A stretch of 64,000 nt of DNA from NCBI GenBank assembly GCA_963082875.1, contig OY720102.1, positions 13,242,990-13,306,989 on the forward strand, read 5' to 3'. This DNA comes from Corella eumyota. Taxonomy: Eukaryota; Chordata; Ascidiacea; Phlebobranchia; Corellidae. The translations under genes and the position numbers were made by a program. Below the pieces are notes generated by a model that made no database searches, was not told where the DNA came from, and was given only the letters and a program-made list of their open reading frames with translations. Every line of letters begins with the position of its first letter. The stretch's first letter is position 1. This document shows positions 53,730 to 64,000 of the stretch, piece after piece.

Positions 53730-55055
53730 TCGTGTAATAATTTTTAATAAAGTTGTAATTTTATTCCAATAGAATCAAACATAATATATATAATAAAAAG
53801 GATTAGATATTAAAATAAGTAATAATTTAGTTCAAAACTACACAGTCAAATCAAGTACTTAACTAAAACAAAAGGAGAAGGTAAACAACTTAATTATAGA
53901 ACACAAGTAAAAAGTAAGGCTACAGGGCTTACACTATGTCGCATGCACGCAAAGTTAAGATAAGAACTCACATGACGTTAAGATATGTTATAATAACATG
54001 CCATGCACTCCATGCTTTGTCAAACAGGCAGCAAGTTGGTCTTTGGTATTAACCCACTTGATTTCGTTAACTTCTTTTCTTGCAATCATTTCGCGAAGTG
54101 ATCCAACACCAATACTAAGTCTTTTATCAATAACACTTTTTGTGTAATATACAGCATCATATAATAAATGATTATCTGTAATTCCCACAATCGGTAATTT
54201 GTCAAACTTAACTTCTCCATAATATAATTCAAAAAACAAAACATTTAATAATGTTGCTGCTTCAACCATATTTAAAAGAGCTAGGGTTTCTGCAACTAAA
54301 GTACTTCTTGTAACACATCGAGTTCTTTTTATTTGCCAGCTTAAGAGATTTATAGTATGGTCTTTACCAAAAAAAAAATCAAATAACTTTCTTGACTTTC
54401 TCCATTTCTTACGTTTGCAAAAGCATCTGTATACACCACAATTTTAAAATCTGTAGTATCTTCCAATTTCCTGAAAGTAAAAAACAGTTCTTTAGATTGA
54501 ATCTTTCTAGCTAACAAAATAACTAACAAATTTGCTTACAACCCAGTAACGTTATAAAGAGTTTGCTGACGAAGTTCAAAACATCGAATCAGGCTTATTA
54601 TAAGCCCGAAAATATTTTTAATTAAAGTTTTAAACTTAGTACAGTTCAAAAAAAACATATTAGCTGGCCTTATTTTTCTGTTGAGTTCCCCTTTAACATC
54701 TTCCCGCTAGTAGTACACCTTTTCTATAATAAGAAAAGTTTCTAAATTTCCACACAAATTATGAAACATTATTAAATTCTCTTCTATTATCACTTAAAAC
54801 ATTACGGGGAGCACCAAACAAACTAATCCAATGTTTGAGAAAGTTGTTAGCAATAACAGTGGAAGTCTTGTTGCATATAATTACAGCATTACAATAATGT
54901 GTAAACATTTCTATCATATGGAAAAACCATAAATTTGGTTCTAACTCATGTAAGTCCATTGCTACTGTTTCGTTAAACTGTTGAGCCCATGGTAACCCCA
55001 CAACAGGTCTCGGAACATTTTTCTTGTGTCTTAAAGAAATATCTGCGGAGGCAAA
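53730..55055 (-). mobile_element. Copia element fossil, related to the young copy at 8.6-13.4 kb
   Basis: Coding remnants match the young Copia closely: the RNase H end (about 53,988-54,500) and an integrase piece (about 54,759-55,055). The left part (about 53,730-53,975) is LTR-like. Most of Gag and RT is missing. Broken, with several breaks and a large internal loss; clearly older than its relative. Confidence 0.85.
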
Positions 55056-55139
55056 ATATTTGTTAATGCGAGGATTATGGATTATCTTTAGTTTTATCAT
55101 TTTAATCCAAACCAGGTAACTTTTCACAACATTGGCAAT

Positions 55140-55640
55140 TTTTGTGGCATAGCCATCCTAAAAAGCATTGGCGTTGTTGTGTTTTTAACCCTCTTCTGCT
55201 TACAATCTTGAAATTATTCATCTTGCCATTTGGCTCCTTTAGTTTACCAAAGTTAAAAAGTTAACTTGACGAGCCATGGTCACTTCTTATTTTATTTATT
55301 TCACCCAAGCCCACCTTTGTGACAGAACAGCTTCTATAGCATAATTGCAAGCATCCCCATTAAAAATCTATTGTTTTTTCAAATTTAGGCACAATTTTGT
55401 CAAAAGTTTCTGCGTGGACAAGTAGACAAGTCTTGGTTTATTAATCTTTCAAATGTGCTAGGGTTACCACATAACCCAAAAGGCATCACAATAAAAATGA
55501 AACTCTTTATTAAAAGATGCAAAGTCAGTATTTTTTGTCTTTTGGATTCAGTAAAACTTGCCATTAACTACTTTTAAGGTGAAGTGTAGAAAACCAGTTA
55601 CAATGCAGTGAAGGGTTTTGTCTGTTGTCGTTGGTGTTAA
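55140..55640 (-). mobile_element. Gypsy RT/RNase H fossil fragment
   Basis: A decayed - strand segment with the complement of a 'GFCGNPSTFERL'-like tract at about 55,445-55,490 (text 'ctagggttaccacataaccc'). Short and old with many breaks. Confidence 0.5.
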
Positions 55641-56803
55641 CAAACTTTTTTTGTAACTTTTCATTAATTCATTGCATTGTTTACGTGGTTGCCAGTTAAT
55701 CCGTACTCAGGTCAATGCGCTCAAGGCAATCCTTACTCGGGTTCAAGTCGAACTGCACTTGCATTACGTAATCCTTTATACCATTCAGGCGCATATATGT
55801 AACATATCGGTTTATTAAATATAATTCATCTTAGTAGAAATATGCGATAAGTATACAACCAATAAGTGTCCGTGCACTATTTTAATTAACAACAAAAATA
55901 TTGATTAAATAAATTTAGTTATTTATATATATATGTGGTTTTTGTTATGTTTATGAATTGTAAATGTTTTACTTCGAAGTTATGTAATTACGCTTAAAAC
56001 AAGGCCATGATTAATTCAGGAAGCAGTGTTTTATGTAACAAAAAGCGCACACTGGCATGTTTTGGAGGCTAACTCAACAAGTCAACAAGTCTTTTACTCT
56101 GTTGCTAAACGCATATGTGTTTTTGTAAATATGTACTCCTTTCTTTTGTTCATATTTGGGGGAATGCTAAATATGCGTTTTATAATTGTTACATTTGGCA
56201 ACCCTGAGGTTTTATAATCACCCGTGCGTTTCACTTGATTGAAAGGTTTTTTAATACTTACCGTAATTTCATGGCTCTTTTTTTATCGTTACGAATCTAG
56301 ACTGATGGGCTATTTAAAAGTGATTTAAAGTGTTATATGTAATTACTACCTTTCCTACTGTGAAACTATTTGGAGTAGTGAACTGATACGTACGTTTTTT
56401 GATCCATAATTCGGGCTTGTGAATTTTTGGGTAATTACATTTTGCATTATTATTAAGTTATTCTGTGTTTATGTTTTGACTAATTCTAGAGATTATTATG
56501 TTCTGTACTTTATATTAAATATCTCTTTTACCTTTATCTGGAACTTATTGGGTAGTTTTATCGTCTGTGCCGTATATTTTCATGACCCAATATCTGCCAT
56601 TTCTTAGGTATTTAGGCTTTTTATTGTTAATGTGCTTAATAAGGGCTTTGCTATCATAGCTTTTTTTATTACCTTACCTTATCAATTGCTAATTACAGAT
56701 TGCTTGAATTAATCACGATTAAACAAGTTGACCTTTGTATCCATTGTATAAGTGGCTTGCTAAACGTGTCGGTAAGATGTGTTTTGGCTTTGATATTTTC
56801 TGA
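55641..56803. other. Stretch before the second LRR block, no gene seen
   Basis: AT-rich, with short chance frames only. It may include decayed LTR sequence of the fossil to its left. Near-homology to 18,765 starts at about 56,804, which marks the left edge of the duplicated block. Confidence 0.4.
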
Positions 56804-56990
56804 TTTTAATTAAAGTTTAAATATTCTAAATAAATAACAAGTTAGTAAAAATTAAATGTTGGTCATTTTTGTGTTACTTCAAAATTTTAGTTATTATTAT
56901 TTTTATAAAGTATTTTGTTAAACAGTTTTTATTCTAGTTATTTTAATTAAAGTAATCTTTAAATTAAGTAAAATATAAATTTTGTTTTAG

Positions 56991-57149
56991 ATAAAGTTGA
57001 ACTTATCATTGAACAAAATTGGTGATGGAACTGTAACATTACTGGGTGAGGTTATTGACAAGTTTGAAGAACTTAATATTAGTGAGTGTAACATCACAGA
57101 AGTTGGTGAATTGGCCATTGCTAGAGCTTGTTCAAAACTAACACATCCT
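56991..57149 (+). CDS. LRR exon, second block (counterpart of 18952)
   Basis: 159 nt, phase 0-0, intact splice sites. Reads LNLSLNKIGDGTVTLLGEV and LNISECNITEVG; the variable pair is SE. It ends KLTHP. There is no NACHT exon upstream of it in this block within the window, so it is either part of a truncated gene copy or belongs to a differently built transcript. Confidence 0.8.
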
Positions 57150-57660
57150 GTAAGTATATTACTTTATTGCTTGGTATTTTTTTAATTATTTAAAAAAGAT
57201 TAATTATTTAAACAAGCACTAGATTTAAATAACATTTATTACTAAAATTACTTTATGTAACAACAAAACTTTTTTATTTAGTTTATAGAAATATAAACAC
57301 AAATTTATTTTCAATTTTATAACAAGAAGTAAAAACGGTCACAATGCCCATTAACTTTAACAATGGGTCATAGTTAAATTACAATTTATTGTATTATATT
57401 TAAATAAAATTATTTTTTGTATTTCCTCAGGATCAAATTATCTAAAAATTAAAAGTTTAAAGAAATATTTACAACAAAATTTTACTTTATTAACTTTTGG
57501 AGAATTTTAAACTTAAAATAAACAAAAATATTTAATTTAACAATTAATACATTATTTTTAATGACATTAAACAAATTCAGTTTTAAACATTTAAATATTT
57601 TGGCTCATTTATTAAAAAAACGATTTATTAATTAACAGTAAAATTTTATTAAAACAATAA

Positions 57661-60656
57661 GTGTGGAGTTATTAAAGTCGAGTTAACTTAATCCCCGATT
57701 AACTTTTTATTTTTTTTGTGTTATTAAAGTCGAGTTAAACTCGGATTAACTAATCCTAGTTTAACTTGAGATTTTTGTTTAAAAACTCGTCTAAACCAGT
57801 TTGAAATCGCTATAGCGAATCAAAACAGCGAACGACAATTTTTGTTGATTTTCGTTGTAACCAAGGGTGGTTTGTTCACTTTTTTGCACGAGATTTAAGT
57901 TTTTGTAAATAATAAGGCTAAACGTGATTTCGAAGGGTTTTAGTAATAATTTAACATTTAACTTTCTTTATTAAGTTAGAATTAGTTAAGATTAGTTACT
58001 GTTAGTTAAGAAAAAACAGGCCTTTAGCCTATTCATGCTTAAGATTACTATTATAAAAAAATGAATGCTATAGAAACTTCTTTTACAAATTGTTCTTAAA
58101 TGTTGTCAATAGGAATAAACGATTGTTAAGTAATTTTTTATTAAAATGGATACTTTGGAAATCGTTGAAATAACAAATACAAAATACGAAATTCCCAAAA
58201 AACAATAAAAAGATTTCACAAATCCCTGGAAAAATATACAGAAAGAGAAATAGTCCAGCGTTACAGATTTAATAAAAATAGCATTTTACAGCTTTATAAC
58301 ATTATAAAAATTAGAAGCCATGGCGTTCCAGCATTGTTGCAGCTTTTGGTAACCCTTAGGTTTTATGCAACAGGAAATTTGCAATGCAGTGATGGAGACT
58401 TAGTTGGGGTACATAGATGCACGGTGTGCCTTATCGTACACCGGATTTCTAAGGGATTTCCAATTCCACTTTGAAAATATCTGGACAATTTAATAATTAA
58501 AATAGTTGCAATTATGTGTCTTCATAATTTTGCACTAAAAACAAGGCAAGAGAAACTGGCACCTTACGACGCTGAAATCCCAGTAATTGAAACAAATGGA
58601 GGAGCTGGTCATTTATTGGCTGGGTGAGCTGTGCAAGACCAAATAACAAATAACTATTTTCAGTAATATTTAAATTTAAGAAGAAATTTTTACGTTAATA
58701 TAGTTAGACTGCATAAAAATGTTTGTTTATGTGTTTTATGTAATCTTTTTGTAGCTAGAAATAAAATGGATAAAAAAAAATTAGAACTCTTAACTACGAT
58801 CAAAGCGAAGGAGAAGTACTGTTGGAATTGGTAAAATCTTATCCAGTTATAACTTCAAAATAAACAAATTCTTCTACCACAACTGCAAAAAAAGCTTGGG
58901 TTGATTTAACAAGAAAATTTAATTTAATTAATATATGATGCAATAGAATGCCAGAAAATTTACAAAATTCATACAAAAATATTAAAAAGAAAGCCAAATC
59001 AGCTAATACAGAACAAAAAAGAGAAATTAGAAAAACAGGAGGTGACCCACCACCTAATCCCATTAGCTCTTTTACACAGAAAGTCATTTGTGAGTAACAG
59101 TTATATTTTTATGATAAACCAAATAACACACAACGATAAATTTACTACAAACCTGCAAAACTTTGTTTTAAATAATACCTTTAATTTACAATGAAATAAA
59201 TTCTCTGCATAACAGTTTTGATGATGATGCCTTGCTGATTCTTGATCTTACTGGTAGCACGCCAGTCATGATCAAATTGTTACTGAATATTCTTTAAATG
59301 AAGACATTTTTATAGCCTGTAAAGAATAAATAGGTTAAATTTCATGTTGTGAATATTATTACCAATAAAAAGTTCTAGTTTAAAAAAGGAGTTACAAATA
59401 TGTAATTTTAAATTATGTTGTAAAAAAAGGTAATACCAGTCTATTCATAGATGTTGTAGTACAAGATTCACCTGAGAAAAAAAAAATAGTGTCGATCAAG
59501 TACTAAGTAAGTCAATGCAAAAAAATAAATATTGTTGTCAATGAAGTTATTTAAATAATTTTGAAGAAAAAAAAGTCTTTGAAAAGAAAAAGCGATTCTG
59601 GTGACGTTAAGGAGGCAAAAATGTTACTACTTAGGCAGGAAATAGAAAATAAAAAAGAAATTCATATACTAACCAAAAAGTTACTAATAAAAAACCAAGA
59701 AATAAAAAAAAAGAACCTGATTTAAAAATGAAAGAACTTGATATAAAAATAGAGCAAACAAAAAATTTAAAAAATTACCGAGCAGCATGTTTAAACAACT
59801 TTTATGAAATTTAATAGTTTGCATATTTATTTATTGTATTATTTATGTTTTTATATTGTGTTACTCAAAGAAATAGTTATCTATAAAATTTAAATAAAAG
59901 GGTTTACTTACCACTTCGCATGAATATAATAACAAAGCTTTTATAGATTGTAAATATGATACCCTGTCCAAAATAGGTATTTACCGAGAGCAAAATGCTT
60001 AAAATCATTATTGCGCATTTCCTTGTTTAGCCAAGCCAGGGTAGACAGTTTTTAATTTCAACGACATAAAAGTATTCTCTAAACTTTGTGACCTGTCCAT
60101 TATAGGGGTTGACAGGATGTTTGTAATTTATAATTTCAATAACTACAATAAAGGTTAAATATATTGCCCTTGTGACAACTTAATAAAATACTGCTTAAAT
60201 AGTTAATTATAAATTTTTTAACTAAATTTATTTGGCAGAGCCCATATAAAACTTAGGTTGTAACTGACTTTACACATTATATATGCATTTAACAGGAGAC
60301 AAAAATAGGTAAAATACCTTACATTGATATGTCCGGTACATCACTGACGATTTACGGACTGACTAAAGCCATTACAACCAGTACTAACTTACTAATTATA
60401 CAACTTTGCTTTGCTGTTGTATTGTTTTTTATAAGCTACCCAATTACTATTGACTCTGTCCAAACGATCACAACAACTTTTAGGCCAATTTAGTTTTACT
60501 ATTAGACTATTGCGGTAATTTTTTTTTTGATAAAGTAGCTAATTAATTTTAAGTTAATCTGAGTTTAAACTACCTTAAATCGCCGGTTAACTTTTTAGCA
60601 ATTTAACTCGAGTTTATTTCGCGATTATCGTTAACTCGACTCTAATTACTTCACCC
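57661..60656 (+). mobile_element. PIF/Harbinger DNA transposon, copy 2, broken
   Basis: 2,996 bp with inverted ends (gtgtggagttattaaa left, with the inner match cgagttaac on both sides) and TAA on each side (57658-57660, 60657-60659). It is at the same site of the same intron as copy 1 and in the same orientation. About 400 bases of the transposase core are missing around 58,455, and the right end carries extra sequence (gcgattatcgttaactcgac) absent from copy 1. Confidence 0.87.
58146..58675 (+). pseudogene. Harbinger transposase remnant, core deleted
   Basis: It keeps the N-terminal start (MDTLEIVEITNTKYEIPK), the region before the core (LLQLLVTLRFYATGNLQCSD), and the C-terminal end (IMCLHNFALKTRQEKLAPYD). 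The catalytic Asp and Glu motifs are gone through one internal deletion. The C-terminal part is in better frame than in copy 1, so each copy keeps pieces the other has lost. Confidence 0.7.
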
Positions 60657-60858
60657 TAAGTGTGATAATAAGTAAATTTTAAGTTTAAATATTTCAGATA
60701 AATAACAAGTTGGTAAAAATTAAATATTGTTCATTTTTGTGTTACTTCAAAAATTTAGTTATTATTATTTTTATAAAGTGTTTTGTTAAACAGTTTTTAT
60801 CTCAGTTATTTTAATTCAAGTAACTTTAAATTAAAGTAAAATATAAATTTTGTTTTAG

Positions 60859-61017
60859 ATAAAGTTGAACTTATCATTGAACAAAATCGGTGATGAAGCT
60901 GCAACATTACTGGGTGAGGTTATTGACAAGTTTGAGGAACTTGATATTTGGGGTTGTAACATCACAGAAGTTGGTGGATTGGCCATTGCTAGAGGTTGTT
61001 CAAAACTAACGAATACT
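60859..61017 (+). CDS. LRR exon, second block (counterpart of 24273)
   Basis: 159 nt, phase 0-0. Reads LNLSLNKIGDEAATLLGEV and LDIWGCNITEVG; the variable pair is WG. Its front half resembles exon 56991 (the shared SLN residues) while its downstream intron matches that of 24273, which suggests recombination between units. Confidence 0.82.
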
Positions 61018-61527
61018 GTAAGTGTATTACTTTATTGCTTGGTATTTAAAGATTAATTATTTAAACAAGCACTAGATTTAAATAACATTTATTATTAAAA
61101 TTTCTTTATGTAATAACAAAACTTTTTTATTTAGTTTATAGAAATATAAACACAAACTTATTTTCAATTTTATAACAAGAAGTAAAAATTGTCACAATGC
61201 CCATTAACTTTAACAATGGGTCATTGTTAAGTTACAATCCATTAATATTCTTTTTTAAATTATTTTTTGTATTTTTCCTATTTTGAAATAATTAAAAATC
61301 AATAAAATGTTTTATTATTAAATTTCTGGTATAATTTAAGAGTATTAATGAATTTATTTTATTAATATTATTTTTAATTTATGTTAATTAGTAGTTTAAG
61401 TTATTTTATTTAAACTTAAAGTTTAACTTTATTTACTCAAATTAACTACAACAATTAAATTTATTGATTCAATATGTATTGGATAAATAGTTGTTTTAAA
61501 TTAATTATTTGAATTAGAGTAATTTTT

Positions 61528-61575
61528 AAGTTAAGTAAAATATAAATTTTGTTTAAGATAAAGTTAAACATTTAA
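61528..61575 (+). pseudogene. Relic of a lost LRR exon start, second block
   Basis: The lead-in tract and 'gataaagttaaaca' survive, followed directly by intron-type sequence. It corresponds to 24,920-24,965; because both blocks share it, the exon was lost before the duplication. Confidence 0.5.
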
Positions 61576-61986
61576 TATTAAAATTGATTTGTTTAAACAA
61601 AACTTTAATTTTTATTAAATTTATAATTTTTAAAAAAAAGTTAAACAGTCACAATGCCCATTAACTTTAATAAGTTCAATCCATTGTATTAATATTTACT
61701 AAAATAAGTTTTAGTATTTTTCCAGAATCAAATTATTTGAAAATTAAAAGTTTTAAAAATTAATAAATGCAACATGTAACCTAACCACAAGAACAATTTA
61801 AATCTTTAGAAAATGTTTAAATTTAACAATTATTACTTTTTGAAGTTATATTAAACAAATTTAATTTTAAACATTTAAAATATTTCATTAAAGTTATTAA
61901 AATACAAATTATAATTTAACAATATAACTTTATTTAAACTATTGGTGTGCTAATGATAAATTTTAATTAAAGTTTAAATGTTTCAG

Positions 61987-62157
61987 ATGAAAAAGTTGAA
62001 TATTAGCTTCAACAATCTTGGAGATGAGTGTGCTGTTGCTTTTTCATCATGCCTCCACAACATTCAATACTTGAATGCATGGGATTGTGGTTTTACTGAG
62101 GATGGAAAACAACTATTGAGGAAAGCAAGCGAAAAAGTTTCAAATATGGAACTGTAA
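61987..62157 (+). CDS. Terminal LRR exon, second block
   Basis: 171 nt with stop, acceptor tttcag. Reads MKKLNISFNNLGDECAVA, then LNAWDCGFTEDGKQLL, and ends VSNMEL-stop. Against the exon at 25427 about ten residues differ; four are consecutive (NAWD for DVRI) just before the conserved Cys. The frame is intact. Confidence 0.8.
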   Translation: MKKLNISFNNLGDECAVAFSSCLHNIQYLNAWDCGFTEDGKQLLRKASEKVSNMEL

Positions 62158-63184
62158 GTTTTGTTTACTATACAACATTATTTAAACATATTTACTATAG
62201 GACAAACATAATTACTATATTTAAACCCTTTACAAGAATAAACTAAAACTAACTTTTAATAAAAGAGGTTTTTGACACTTTTAAGACTACCTTTATTTTT
62301 GTAGATTAGTTATTACATATTTTGATTTGTTACATTCTATTTTCAAATTTTTTTTTAAAGGGCATGGCTTTTGCATAAAGGGCATGGCTTTAAACTTTTT
62401 CTTGTCATGTATTTAACCAGTTAAAATAAATTTTAAAGATGTATGTCAATTAGTGCAAATAATATTTTAATGAAATTTTGAATCTTTTCTATTATTTGGA
62501 CCCAGGACATTATTTGACTTGTCACCACTGTTGTATGTTAACCTGAATCTTATGTAGTTATTGTAGATGTGCTTTTAAGTGCTTGTATGTTATGCAAATA
62601 TTAATTCTTCACCGCTTGCCAAACACTTTGTAGAAGCGATTAAAATTCCTAGTTATTCAGCAATATTGTGTTTTATTTGTAACGATGCTTATAAGATCAT
62701 GTTTAAATATCCAGCAATGTTAAATATTATTTAAAGTACTTTACTGGAACAAGTACAATCTTAACAATTCTTTCTTTCCCACAAAAAAACTTGAGCCCAT
62801 ACTTGGACAAATAACCTTTCAGTAAATTTAAGAAAAGTTGCCCATAAACAACTTGTCTTCCAGTAAGTGTATAGGGTCATCTTTAAAACAAAAAATTTAC
62901 TGTTTTCTTGACAATCCTATAAATTACATTTACAAGCCTACATCTACACACTTATTTTTAATAATATTTATCTCTTAAAATGTTTTGAGGATAAACGTTT
63001 ACGCAACAACAGATGTTTTAACAAATTTGATAAACACAAAACAGCGTAAACTTTTGCTCGTACAAATTTTAGATTTTTAGTTCTGCGAAAAATTTTACGA
63101 AAGTGCACGAAATAATAAAACCAGTTTAAAAAGTTGTATTTAAATCATATATTTGGTAGTGGTTGGTGTAGTTGAAAGGTAACC
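62158..63184. other. Intergenic stretch upstream of TXNL4A copy 2
   Basis: About 62,370-63,184 is highly similar to 26,890-27,693. The roughly 1.05-kb segment with the 114-bp repeats is missing here, replaced by a short direct repeat (aaagggcatggctt twice at about 62,358-62,393). Confidence 0.6.
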
Positions 63185-63313
63185 ATGTCGTACATGCTTC
63201 CCCATCTTACAAACGGCTGGCAAGTCGATCAATCGATCTTAAACGAGCAAGAAAAAGTTGTCGTGATTCGGTTCGGTCACGATTGGGACCCGGCCTGCAT
63301 GAAAATGGACGAG
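63185..63313 (+). CDS. TXNL4A: TXNL4A/Dim1 copy 2, exon 1 (gene runs off window)
   Basis: 129 nt, 43 codons, donor gtattt. The protein differs from copy 1 by one residue (Pro for Ser in MSYMLPHL, as in the human protein), with otherwise silent changes. Pro here and the lesion in copy 1 suggest this is the better-kept gene. Exons 2 and 3 lie beyond the window, so their state is unknown. Confidence 0.9.
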
Positions 63314-63341
63314 GTATTTAATGATTTTAAATATAAATAAG

Positions 63342-63611
63342 GGATCTCTATTACTTTCGCACGCCCGAATTTAAAAAGGCGTTATAACCTAAGTATGGCA
63401 ATTGTTCAACCAGACATTAAAAATTAGTTGAAATATGTTTCAATGAGTATAACTTAGTCCGCTTTACGAGTCAGATGTGTTAATGGGTAAACTGAATATG
63501 TGAGGGTTAGGGTAAGGGTTTAATTTATGCAACCTTTTAGGGCGTGCGAAACTTGTAGGGCTTTTAGGGCGTGAAAACTTTTAGGGCGTGCGAAACTTGT
63601 AATAGAGATCC
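63342..63611. mobile_element. MITE with ggatctctattac inverted ends, in TXNL4A copy 2 intron 1
   Basis: 270 bp. Inverted ends ggatctctattac and gtaatagagatcc are followed by inner 'cgcacgccc' and 'gggcgtgcg'. Internal repeats of 'tttagggcgtg' occur near the right end. Copy 1 has the empty site (aaataagttcaataatg at 27,844-27,860). Confidence 0.75.
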
Positions 63612-63760
63612 AAAATATTAAACTTATGCCTAGTTTATCTAAAATTTTAATTAAAATTTGACGCCGTAAAATATAAGTTCAATAATGTTTTAAAATAGAG
63701 ATCCTAAATAAGTTCAATAATGTTTGAGTTTTGTTACGGCGTCGAATTTTAATATTTTCA
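63612..63760. repeat. Inverted and direct duplication next to the MITE
   Basis: 63,612-63,669 is an inverted copy of intron sequence just to its right (about 63,735-63,825), with about 35 bases missing from its middle. It is followed by a direct copy of 'taagttcaataatgttt' and an isolated MITE end 'tagagatcc'. This arrangement is absent from copy 1. Confidence 0.7.
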
Positions 63761-64000
63761 CGTATTAAGAAACCATATTTTAAACAAAATTTTAGGTGAA
63801 CTAGGCATAAGTTTAATATTTTTTGCTGAAAAAGTGGATTTGTGTTATTTTCTTTACTAGACTTGTTTTCTACGTTTAAAGAAAGTTTAATTAAAATTAA
63901 TTTATTAAAGAAAATTAAGTTTCTATAGAATAATATTCTGTGTAGTGGTGCCATAATTTTAAATTTAAAAAAACAAAATGTTTTATTAATAAAATTAAAG
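63761..64000 (+). other. TXNL4A copy 2 intron 1, continuing off the window
   Basis: Aligns to 27,890-28,150 of copy 1 with small differences; no other feature is visible. Confidence 0.7.

Overview
The window looks like nuclear DNA of an invertebrate chordate, most likely an ascidian tunicate of the Ciona type. The reasons are very AT-rich introns with short well-bounded exons, a NACHT-leucine-rich-repeat (NLR) receptor gene, a TXNL4A/Dim1 exon nearly identical to the chordate protein, and tRNA-derived SINEs beside PIF/Harbinger, hAT, L1/Tx1-type, Gypsy and Copia elements. Species assignment is inference. There are no bacterial-type operons, rRNA genes or CRISPR arrays.

Layout. 1-2,010: fossil LTR-element pieces. 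2,246-25,597: one + strand NLR gene, 5' incomplete. It has four copies of a small exon pair (50+73 nt, a 41-residue module), a large NACHT exon (15,365-17,172), four 159-nt LRR exons and a terminal LRR exon. Its introns hold a broken hAT transposon (5,117-7,281), a decayed Gypsy fossil split by a young Copia element (8,620-13,445), and a PIF/Harbinger element (19,609-23,205). 27,694-29,056: TXNL4A copy 1, with an apparent 1-nt deletion near its end. 29,219-36,531: a 3-beta-HSD-like pseudogene with a nearly intact 5.3-kb LINE inserted in one exon (12-bp target duplication). 36.5-40.1 kb: SINE, a nested MITE and a decayed repeat family. 40.17-46.03 kb: a minisatellite of about 5.9 kb with a 15-bp unit and almost no G on the + strand, containing two adjacent near-identical 2,495-bp blocks. 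47.3-55.6 kb: nested LTR-element fossils, all on the - strand. 56.8 kb to the end: a second, diverged copy of the 18.77-28.15 kb block (LRR exons, Harbinger element, terminal LRR exon, TXNL4A exon 1), running off the window.

How the parts relate. Exon phases join the 41-residue modules, the NACHT exon and the LRR exons into one readable transcript for an intracellular receptor. The LRR exons have a conserved framework, and their differences cluster in the predicted solvent-exposed strand, as expected for a ligand-selecting surface. The Harbinger element sits at the same intron position in both blocks, so it was there before the segmental duplication. The Copia, LINE and TXNL4A-intron MITE insertions came later. 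The essential splicing factor TXNL4A may depend on copy 2, since copy 1 looks damaged.
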